Below are positions 7,202 to 12,407 of a stretch of DNA of 13,620 bases, one piece after another. The position numbers were made by a program, and so were the translations under genes. The notes below the pieces were generated by a model. That model ran no database searches, was not told the origin of the DNA, and saw nothing but the letters and a program-made list of their open reading frames with translations. The stretch covers positions 1 through 13,620 of the forward strand of contig JANNHP010000434.1 of NCBI GenBank assembly GCA_031404455.1, given 5' to 3'. Position 1 is the first letter of the stretch. Each line of letters begins with the position of its first letter. This DNA is from JANNHP01 sp031404455 (GTDB lineage Bacteria; Planctomycetota; JAJSAM01; JAJVHW01).

Positions 7202-7236
7202 TGAACTTCGTACGGCGCCTCGCCGTGCGAAGTTCA
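7202..7236 (-). terminator. Strong hairpin, probably the original rho 3' hairpin
   Basis: Arms 7202-7217 and 7221-7236 pair over 16 bases with one imperfect pair and a 3-base loop. It overlaps the left attachment repeat: read on the minus strand, the TGA corresponding to the rho stop is the start of the hairpin. No T-tract follows, so an intrinsic terminator in the strict sense is doubtful. It may stabilise or process the rho mRNA, or serve as an integrase-binding dyad. Confidence 0.5.
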
Positions 7237-7249
7237 CAGGATCTTGTAG
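7228..7249. repeat. Left attachment site of the element
   Basis: A 22-base copy differing at two positions from the rho-end copy at 12386-12407. The shared cores are CGAAGTTCACA and GATCTTG. Read on the minus strand it encodes Tyr-Lys-Ile-Leu-stop, the counterpart of the present rho end Phe-Lys-Ile-Leu-stop, so the ancestral rho 3' end lies here. Confidence 0.75.
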
Positions 7250-7256
7250 CGGGGGA

Positions 7257-7345
7257 GGTTCCGCGAGGGACCGCCAGAGGTATCGAAACGCCTCATCCAG
7301 CCTCCATGTCCGGTCCCTCGGGGAACCACTCGGAACCCCGCGTAG
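7257..7345. other. Dyad with repeated GGTTCC/GGAACC units: candidate replication origin or Rep-binding region
   Basis: Bases 7257-7273 and 7311-7327 are inverted copies matching at 16 of 17 positions with a 37-base loop. A further CTCGGAACC unit follows at about 7329-7337, directly repeating the right arm. A dyad plus repeats directly upstream of a rolling-circle initiator gene is what a double-strand origin or an autoregulatory site would look like. No nick site can be assigned. Confidence 0.4.
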
Positions 7346-7387
7346 GCACAAACTAGGTATCACGACTCCGCGCGCTGAGGTGCGCTC

Positions 7388-8407
7388 GTGAGCGGCCTCG
7401 ACCCGGCTCTCGTCCACGACAGGACTCACATCGACTGGCTCACGGTAACGCACGACAAGCGCGACCCGCTCTCTGACTTCCTCGAAGGCCCGACAGAGAG
7501 TATGCCGCGCGGCTTCAACGTGTACCGCTCGGCGCTCCGCGACGGGTTCGGCGCTGTCCTCGCGTGGGACGGACCGGAGGAACGTCCGGCGCTGCTGACG
7601 CTTCCCGGCAAGGCCATGGCGCAGTGGCGCGCTCGCCACACGGACCAGGACCTCGTCTTCCGGCTCGCGTTCGACGGGGTCCACTGCACGCGCCTCGATC
7701 TCGCACGAGACACAGCCGGACCCTGGACTCCGTATAGGCTCCGCGAGCACATCGAGCGCGAGCGCTACGTCTCGCAGTGGCGCGGCTTCAAGTACCACTG
7801 CGGACAGGGCGGCGAGGCCCTCACAGTCGCCTGCGGTAGCCGATCCTCGGAGGTGTTCCTGCGTGTGTACGACAAGCGGGCCGAGATGGCCTCGCGCGGT
7901 GAGGCGTGCGCGTTGCCGCGTCTCTCGCGCTGGGAGTTCGAGCTCAAGGGCGCACGCGCCGCGAAGGCGTTCAGGCAACTCTCGGAGCTCTCGGGTTGCG
8001 AGGACGAGGAAACCGGCGAGTGGGCTTGGCCTCTCGGACCTGTCCACGCGGGCTGGCTTCGATCGCGCCTCGTCCTGACCGACGAACGGATCGATCGTGA
8101 GAACAAGAACCAGCAACGCGCGAGGCCGAACGTCGATTGGCTCGCGTTCCTCCGGCGGGCACGAGACACCAATCTCGCGCCGGGGATCGACGAACGGTCT
8201 CCTGCCGACCAGGCCAAGGCCCTCGGCGAGTGGGCGCGGCGCTCCGTGTCGTCTGCCATCCACGTCGCGTGGAAGCTCGGCGGGTTCGACGCAGTGCGGG
8301 AACTCATCCGCTACGGCGGCGAGAAGCTCTCGGCGAAGCACGAGATGCTGCTCGCGCACCCTGGCGAAACGCGCGGAGCGTTCCGCCGTGGAGCGATGGG
8401 CCGTTAG
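7388..8407 (+). CDS. Rep_trans-type rolling-circle replication initiation protein
   Basis: A 339-residue protein resembling replication initiation factors of the Rep_trans family (PF02486; pT181 RepC, filamentous phage and ICE initiators). Visible family features are IDWLTVT (15-21), TRLDLARD (101-108), GSRSSEVFLRVYDKRAE (150-166) and RWEFELKG (181-188). Tyr161 in VYDK is the likely nucleophile by position in the family; this is inferred. Such proteins nick the double-strand origin and start rolling-circle replication. The GTG start has GAGG about eight bases upstream. It is the first gene inside the left end, behind a dyad that may be its origin. Its presence with an integrase implies that the excised circle replicates on its own, as in pT181-like plasmids, ICEs or inoviruses. 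No helicase domain is visible, so host helicase is presumably used. Confidence 0.82.
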   Translation: MSGLDPALVHDRTHIDWLTVTHDKRDPLSDFLEGPTESMPRGFNVYRSALRDGFGAVLAWDGPEERPALLTLPGKAMAQWRARHTDQDLVFRLAFDGVHCTRLDLARDTAGPWTPYRLREHIERERYVSQWRGFKYHCGQGGEALTVACGSRSSEVFLRVYDKRAEMASRGEACALPRLSRWEFELKGARAAKAFRQLSELSGCEDEETGEWAWPLGPVHAGWLRSRLVLTDERIDRENKNQQRARPNVDWLAFLRRARDTNLAPGIDERSPADQAKALGEWARRSVSSAIHVAWKLGGFDAVRELIRYGGEKLSAKHEMLLAHPGETRGAFRRGAMGR

Positions 8408-8476
8408 GCTCGAGGTGTGGTGGCGTTGGATCTCGTTGCAGAGAATTCGCATTCAGGCCACGAGTTGGAATTTCGC

Positions 8477-8503
8477 TTGACCGACCCGCAAGCGGTCGAT
8501 ACT
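8477..8503 (+). promoter_or_regulatory. Candidate promoter of the cargo operon
   Basis: TTGACC (8477-8482) and GATACT (8498-8503) are separated by 15 bases, somewhat short for sigma-70. The spacer holds a GACCG/CGGTC inverted repeat that could be an operator. It lies about 165 bases upstream of the first cargo start. The stretch 8408-8669 shows no other supported feature. Confidence 0.3.
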
Positions 8504-8669
8504 CTTCGCTGAGAAGGCGGTTCTGGAGGACTCGAACGACATAGCTCAATTCGGGCGTGTTGCCCGACGGTCAAAGATGAGGCGCGTACTGGGGCGTTTT
8601 CCGAGTCAATTCCGGACTGACGGGTTCATTTCCCGAGCGAAAGTGCTCGGAATGCGAAAGGGGTGTCTA

Positions 8670-9005
8670 ATGTTGATCGGCACGACGATCATGAAGCTCG
8701 ACGGAGACTGGTACCTCAGTCCCCAGTTCAATCGCGGAGGCTTGGCGGCTACCTTCGCCTGCGAGGTGCAGCGAATGGTGCTCGGAGTGGGGATAGCGCT
8801 CAACGTCGAGGTCCAGCACAAGAATTCCAGCGACACCGCATGGATGCTGCTGGGCGCATTCGGCGCGATGGCCGCGATCGGCGTAACAACGCTAGAAGGA
8901 TCGGGGATCAAGGAGCAGGTTCGCTTCCGATACAAGGTGACCGGTGCGAACGCATACGATGGCGTTCACTTTCTGATGCAAGCTCCAAGCTGGCGGCCAT
9001 ACTAG
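8670..9005 (+). CDS. Unknown 111-residue cargo protein
   Basis: I do not recognise this protein. It has a polar N-terminus (KLDGDWYLSPQFNRGG), a probable beta-rich middle (GVGIALNVEVQH), a hydrophobic segment at about 58-75 (AWMLLGAFGAMAAIGVTT) that could be a membrane helix or buried, and a beta-rich, aromatic C-terminus ending SWRPY. I chose the third in-frame ATG because AAGGGG lies about seven bases upstream; ATGs at 8577 and 8652 lack an SD and add an unremarkable N-terminus. Codon third positions are less GC-biased than in the chromosome, a sign of recent acquisition. It is the first of three closely spaced same-strand genes, 39 bases before the next. In position it could be a structural or a cargo gene; nothing in the sequence decides. 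Confidence 0.6.
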   Translation: MLIGTTIMKLDGDWYLSPQFNRGGLAATFACEVQRMVLGVGIALNVEVQHKNSSDTAWMLLGAFGAMAAIGVTTLEGSGIKEQVRFRYKVTGANAYDGVHFLMQAPSWRPY

Positions 9006-9044
9006 GCGGCGGTTCCGCATGCCGCGAGGGACGGAGGGCGACCC

Positions 9045-9908
9045 GTGATTGAATCCGTGACACTGCGCATTGTTGGTGAGGCTACTCAGGATTGGGGGCG
9101 TGTCACGGTAGGCGCGCTCCCGGGGCAGTCGGGGCTCTGGCGAGCGGCGACTGCCGCAGAACCGGCGCTGGGAACTTCCGAGTCGCCGAAAGACCCTCGG
9201 CTCCCGGGTGGTTTCTCCGGGCTGTCGCGTCAGCTCGGCAGCCCTTTCCGCGCAACGGCCGCATTCGTGGAGTCGGCGCCCTCACTGTACGGTCCGGTGG
9301 GTGACGAGTTCGATCCATTCGGTGTGCGGTTCAAGGACATACTCCGAGCAGCGTATAGGCAGCCGGGGTGTTTTCTTGGGTTCGACCGCCTCACAGCGCT
9401 CGCGCTCGGAATGCCTACGGCGGCAGTCGAGTTATTCGAGACGCTGGCCTTGCTCGACGCGAGCCAAGCCGGAACGACTGTGCGTGGCATTCTTGCTCGA
9501 ACCGGATTGCCGAGCGTGTTGGCACAGCAGGCGTACGGGGCCGGGACGCTCGCTTCTGTTCTCTCGGGGAGTATCTGGTTCGTTGATGACACGGGGAAGC
9601 TCTGCAATGTTCAATGGGATACCGAGTGGTGGGGAGTCGAAATCTACTTCGATAAGGGTGCCACAGCACTGCTCAGGTACGTGCTCGCTGGGCTGCTTGC
9701 AGGTACCCTGACGGCCGCGGGAGTTGGAGCGTTGACTTCCGGGACAGGTGTCGGGCTCGTGGTAGCAATCGTGGCCACGATTTCGTCGGGTGTGCTCACG
9801 CTGATGATCCAATCTCTCGATCGGCATGAGACCTGTAGCGGAGTCACTCTCAACAAGCCATGGATTCCGCTTGAAGCATTCTCGTTCGACTCGGGTAACA
9901 CGACCTAG
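9045..9908 (+). CDS. Unknown 287-residue cargo protein with C-terminal membrane hairpin
   Basis: I do not recognise this protein. Residues 1-200 look globular: mixed alpha/beta with a Gly/Pro-rich stretch at 40-65 and aromatic-rich ends (WDTEWWGVEIYF, 191-202). Residues about 209-230 and 234-256 are two adjacent Gly/Ala-rich hydrophobic helices joined by a short turn, a membrane-hairpin pattern, followed by a polar tail with CSGVTLNKPWIPL. There is no signal peptide, P-loop or HTH. The GTG start at 9045 is well supported by GGAGGG six bases upstream. Bias toward less GC-rich codons matches its neighbours and not the chromosome. It lies between two other small genes with 39- and 17-base gaps, so the three probably form one operon. 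A membrane hairpin near the C-terminus occurs in pore-forming effectors, abortive-infection proteins and minor capsid proteins; none can be chosen here. Confidence 0.7.
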   Translation: MIESVTLRIVGEATQDWGRVTVGALPGQSGLWRAATAAEPALGTSESPKDPRLPGGFSGLSRQLGSPFRATAAFVESAPSLYGPVGDEFDPFGVRFKDILRAAYRQPGCFLGFDRLTALALGMPTAAVELFETLALLDASQAGTTVRGILARTGLPSVLAQQAYGAGTLASVLSGSIWFVDDTGKLCNVQWDTEWWGVEIYFDKGATALLRYVLAGLLAGTLTAAGVGALTSGTGVGLVVAIVATISSGVLTLMIQSLDRHETCSGVTLNKPWIPLEAFSFDSGNTT

Positions 9909-9925
9909 GGCACGGCGGAGTTCCG

Positions 9926-10120
9926 ATGACGGACTCAGGTGATCGGAAGTTCGACCATGTTTCGGCGTGGCTCGTCGCCGCAATAATGATTGCGGCAGGG
10001 TGCGGCGGGTTTTGGTGCGCGAAGCTAACCTTGAGTCAGGATGCATATCAGTGGATGTTTCTAAGCGGCATTGGAGTTGTCGTCTTGGGTGCGGTCCTTT
10101 CCCGAAGGCTGCGGCGATAA
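9926..10120 (+). CDS. Small two-helix membrane protein
   Basis: A 64-residue protein with two predicted membrane helices: about 13-33 (SAWLVAAIMIAAGCGGFWCAK) and 44-59 (MFLSGIGVVVLGAVLS). A basic tail RRLRR follows, so both ends are probably cytoplasmic. The ATG has GGAG five bases upstream. It begins 17 bases after the preceding gene, which suggests translational or transcriptional coupling. Size and layout recall holins, small immunity proteins and inovirus-type small membrane proteins, but the sequence alone does not tell them apart. If the upstream protein is membrane-active, this could be its partner or immunity protein; that is speculation. Confidence 0.65.
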   Translation: MTDSGDRKFDHVSAWLVAAIMIAAGCGGFWCAKLTLSQDAYQWMFLSGIGVVVLGAVLSRRLRR

Positions 10121-10301
10121 ACAGTGTTCGTGTGCCACGCTTGAAGGTAGGGAAAGGAGTCAGGGCTCCGCTCGGTGCACTGCGCGTGGCGTTTGCCCTC
10201 TTGCAGCGTAGCGCCTGCCCGTGCGGCCCGCCGACATGGCTTTGCCCAATCTCTCGCCAAACTGCGCGCGAGATTCCGGGAAAGGGCACAGGCGGAATCG
10301 C

Positions 10302-10346
10302 GACCGCGCGGCGCGCGAGCAAGCGCAGCGCCGACGCCGCGCGGTC
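10302..10346. repeat. 13-bp perfect stem-loop
   Basis: Bases 10302-10313 and 10335-10346 are perfect inverted copies (GACCGCGCGGCG and its inverse). One more pair outside (10301/10347) makes 13 pairs around a 21-base loop. It is candidate secondary structure of a single-strand origin or packaging signal. Confidence 0.5.
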
Positions 10347-10410
10347 GGGCGCGACGGCGTTCAGCGGTCCCCAGTCCACGCGTCCTGTTGCGGCCGGCTG
10401 GTCGGGCGCG

Positions 10411-10444
10411 CCGGTACCCCCTACCACTAACAGGGGGGTACCGG
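10411..10444. repeat. CCGGTACCCCC/GGGGGTACCGG stem-loop
   Basis: An 11-bp stem: CCGGTACCCCC (10411-10421) pairs with GGGGGTACCGG ending at 10444. The loop, of about twelve bases, is AT-richer (contains CTACCACTAA). A small AT-richer loop on a GC stem is a form seen at rolling-circle nick sites, but it could also be a terminator. No T-tract follows on either strand. Confidence 0.5.
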
Positions 10445-10507
10445 TAGTCAGCGCGCCTGATGCGGCGGTTACACGTCTCGCTATCGAACCTCGCCGTAAG
10501 CACTCCC

Positions 10508-10633
10508 ATGGGTCGCACGCAACGAAAATCTTTGGAGGATGGTGTAAAATATCACGCGTGCGAGAGGTTCGCACAGCGTCGGTTGCACAGGTACCAGGAG
10601 ACACACGCCCACGAGGTAGCACGACGCGACTGA
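10508..10633 (+). CDS. Possible 41-residue basic protein
   Basis: An ATG-started frame encodes a polar, basic peptide rich in Arg, His and Glu (MGRTQRKSLEDGVKYHACER, then FAQRRLHRYQETHAHEVARR). It looks like one amphipathic helix. There is no clear SD. Composition is protein-like, but in GC-rich DNA an open frame of 42 codons is weak evidence. A small DNA-binding or regulatory protein of the element is possible. Confidence 0.25.
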   Translation: MGRTQRKSLEDGVKYHACERFAQRRLHRYQETHAHEVARRD

Positions 10634-10885
10634 GACGACGGGAGGGAGCTTCCCCGGTTTACGACGCCCAAGCCGCCAGGTGTGGGGGCTGGAGCGCGTT
10701 GGGGGGAGACATGTCCGCCGTTCTTCGCGTGGCAGAGTCGTGCCCGACTCGCCCGGAACCACCCCGGCGAGTGCAGGGAGCAGGGGCGTGACTAGACAAG
10801 CCTGACCTGAGACACCCCCGCCGCGGGACAAGAGTTGCCGTACGCCCTGAGGCGTCCGGCGGTTCCGTGCCTGCGAGGTGTCTCC
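10634..10885 (+). promoter_or_regulatory. Leader of the HTH gene with an inverted repeat over its SD
   Basis: No gene is seen here. GAGACACC at 10809-10816 and its inverse GGTGTCTC at 10877-10884 flank an inner ACGCC/GGCGT hairpin (about 10842-10856). The right arm contains the AGGTG SD of the HTH gene that starts at 10886. The pair could be an operator, an autoregulatory site or an SD-hiding structure. The remainder (10634-10808) shows nothing further. Confidence 0.3.
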
Positions 10886-11215
10886 GTGGATGGGCTCGAA
10901 CTCGGGTGCCAGGACCCGGCTGCGCGCGATCTGCGCGCCCTGGATGAGTCGCTGTCGAAGGTCGTCGGCGTCGTCGCTCAACTCGCTGCGGTGGTCGCTC
11001 AGAGCGCCGCTCTCCTGGTGCCGCTGCTGCGAGTCGATGAAGTCGCGGAGCGGCTCGGCGTCGGCGTCGGCGAGCGCGCGGTCCGCAAGATGATGGACCG
11101 CGGCGAGATCCCGTGGGCGTGGGCTGGGCGGCAGCGCGTTGTCCTGGCGCGCGTGTGGCTCGATCAGCTCGCGGCGCAAGCGAAGGACAACCAGCCGCCC
11201 GCGTGTGCCCGATGA
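10886..11215 (+). CDS. Excisionase-like HTH DNA-binding protein
   Basis: A 109-residue protein. Residues about 14-48 form a helical, possibly coiled-coil segment. Residues about 48-95 match the MerR-type HTH_17/excisionase fold: VDEVAERLGV (helix-turn), AVRKMMDRGEIPW (second helix and wing) and a GRQRVVL wing followed by ARVWLDQL. Such proteins direct excision by tyrosine recombinases, or act as regulators. The GTG at 10886 is chosen because AGGTG lies five bases upstream; a TTG at 10835 gives a longer but unlikely N-terminus. It converges with the integrase, stops five bases apart. The pairing with the integrase supports a recombination directionality factor or a switch regulator. The fold is fairly sure, the function inferred. 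Confidence 0.75.
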   Translation: MDGLELGCQDPAARDLRALDESLSKVVGVVAQLAAVVAQSAALLVPLLRVDEVAERLGVGVGERAVRKMMDRGEIPWAWAGRQRVVLARVWLDQLAAQAKDNQPPACAR

Positions 11216-11220
11216 TGTGG

Positions 11221-12318
11221 TCAGCCCGCCGACTCGGCGACCTTGGGCGGCTCCTGCCGCCGCGCGTCCGCGAGTTGCTGCATCGCGCGGTCGAGCGCCG
11301 TCTGCGGCGCGCGGTTCATGTACCGCTCGGTGATCTTGATCGACGAGTGGCCGAGGACGTCCCGGATGTCGCGCGTCGGGACGCCCGCTTCCGCGAGCGC
11401 GGTCCCGACCGCATGCCGCATCGTGTGCGGCGTGACGTTTGGGAACCCGGCCTTGTCCGCCGCCTTGCGGAACTCGCGGTTCACGCTCGTCGAGGACAGT
11501 TGGAACAGCCGTGCCGGTTCGTTGAGCGGCGTCGCAGGGCGCGAGTCCCACAGGTCGCGAACGACCTGCTGCGCGCGCGGAGTCAGCGAGACGACGCGCG
11601 TGCGATGGTGCTTTGCGTTTCGGATGACGATCCGCTGGAAGTCCTCGACATCGCCCCACGTCAGGTTCAGCGCCTCGTTCCGTCTCGTGCCGGTCTCGCC
11701 GAGCAGGATCACGTACGGCTTGATCTCCGGGGGCATGGCGGCGTACAGGCGCGCGACGTCGTCGCTCGTAAGGCGGGGGATCGGCTTCTCGTCCGCCTTC
11801 GGGAGCCTCATGCCGCGCGCCGGGTTCGTGTGGGCGCGGCCCATCTCCAGCGCGAGGCGGAACACCGCGGTCAGCGTCGTCGCCGCGTGGCGGATCGTCG
11901 ATGCCTGGAGGTTCTCGCGGTGCTTCAGGTCCGTGAGCCAGACGTGGAGGTCGGCCTGGGTGACCTGAGACATCGGCTTCGTGCCGAATTGCTTCGCGGT
12001 CTTGCGGACGAAGCCGATCCGGCTCCGGAACGTGTTCCGCGAGGCGGTCGCCTGCCAGCGGTTCTCGAGAGTCGGCAGGAAGTCTTCGAGCGATTGCTTC
12101 TGCACGGGCCGCTCGCCGCGGATGCGAACGTTGTCGCGTTCGTCGTGCTTCTTGCGCAGGAACGCCTCTGCGGCGGTCCTGGTGCGTCCGCCGAACGCGA
12201 GGCACCGCTTCCCGACGCCGTCGGTCCAGCGCACGTACCAGCCCTCGTACAGCGTTCCGTCCGGCCGCTTGCGCCGGAAGATCATCTTCGTTCCGCGCGC
12301 CGCTCTCTCGTCGCTCAT
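11221..12318 (-). CDS. Tyrosine recombinase (integrase)
   Basis: A 365-residue phage-type integrase. The N-terminus has an arm-binding-like domain (1-65: FRRKRPDGTLYEGWYVRW) and the core-binding domain spans about 75-165. The catalytic domain has Arg212 (GTRRNEAL), Lys236 (AKHHRTR), His298-x-x-Arg301 (HTMRH), His324 (LGHSS) and nucleophile Tyr333 (ERYMN). All six residues are present, so the enzyme should be active. It would integrate and excise the element at the rho 3' end, where the 22-bp repeats lie. The ATG is preceded by GAGGAG about seven bases upstream. It sits beside the right repeat (68 bases away), as element integrases usually do. The region 12319-12385 may hold arm-type sites but none is identified. 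Confidence 0.93.
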   Translation of the reverse strand: MSDERAARGTKMIFRRKRPDGTLYEGWYVRWTDGVGKRCLAFGGRTRTAAEAFLRKKHDERDNVRIRGERPVQKQSLEDFLPTLENRWQATASRNTFRSRIGFVRKTAKQFGTKPMSQVTQADLHVWLTDLKHRENLQASTIRHAATTLTAVFRLALEMGRAHTNPARGMRLPKADEKPIPRLTSDDVARLYAAMPPEIKPYVILLGETGTRRNEALNLTWGDVEDFQRIVIRNAKHHRTRVVSLTPRAQQVVRDLWDSRPATPLNEPARLFQLSSTSVNREFRKAADKAGFPNVTPHTMRHAVGTALAEAGVPTRDIRDVLGHSSIKITERYMNRAPQTALDRAMQQLADARRQEPPKVAESAG

Positions 12319-12385
12319 CGTCTCTCTCCTCGGATAGGCCGAAGAGAAAGGTATCAGGGAAGGATCAAGATGCGAGTTCTAGCCT

Positions 12386-12407
12386 CGAAGTTCACAAGAT
12401 CTTGAAG
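12386..12407. repeat. Right attachment site, within the rho 3' end
   Basis: A 22-base copy of the left attachment repeat that covers the last codons and stop of rho (KIL-stop) plus six bases downstream. It includes the palindrome CAAGATCTTG. The adjoining element sequence (12362-12371) can pair partly with rho-side bases up to 12413, offering a replacement 3' hairpin for rho. Confidence 0.75.

Larger units (their letters stand above)
10121..10507. other. Non-coding, hairpin-rich stretch of the element
   Basis: No convincing reading frame on either strand. It contains two strong hairpins, annotated separately, and a direct repeat GGTCGGGCGCG at 10344-10354 and 10400-10410. A GATTCCG/CGGAATC inverted pair lies at about 10272-10298. 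This density of structure in the longest non-coding stretch of a rolling-circle element suggests a replication or packaging region (double- or single-strand origin) or a structured RNA. Confidence 0.4.
7228..12407. mobile_element. Integrative element (about 5.16 kb) inserted in the rho 3' end
   Basis: The element is bounded by direct repeats 7228-7249 and 12386-12407 (20 of 22 identical). Inside are a Rep_trans-type replication initiator at the left, three cargo genes of unknown function, an excisionase-like HTH gene and a tyrosine integrase beside the right end. The cargo region (about 8410-10120) is visibly AT-richer than the flanking chromosome. Genome size and initiator type recall inoviruses, but no Zot/pI Walker ATPase or recognisable coat protein is present. 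It is therefore named only as a rolling-circle integrative element or possible phage satellite. Confidence 0.8.

Noticed and set aside
7121..8452. Long minus-strand frame opposite the Rep gene
   Set aside because: Rep carries clear family motifs on the plus strand; the opposite frame is a shadow and crosses the attachment site.
9432..10622. Minus-strand frame of about 400 codons across the cargo and hairpin region
   Set aside because: It overlaps well-supported plus-strand genes with good SDs and has no domain-like composition.
10481..12205. Long minus-strand frame overlapping the integrase in another reading frame
   Set aside because: It is Arg/Pro-rich low-complexity sequence opposite a clear integrase frame with all catalytic residues, so it is a GC-rich shadow.
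11113..12405. Long plus-strand frame opposite the integrase
   Set aside because: Shadow of the integrase; composition is Arg/Val-rich with no recognisable domain.
7228..12407. Complete inovirus prophage
   Set aside because: Size and initiator fit, but no Walker-motif Zot/pI protein or signal-peptide coat protein is visible, so the stronger claim is not made.
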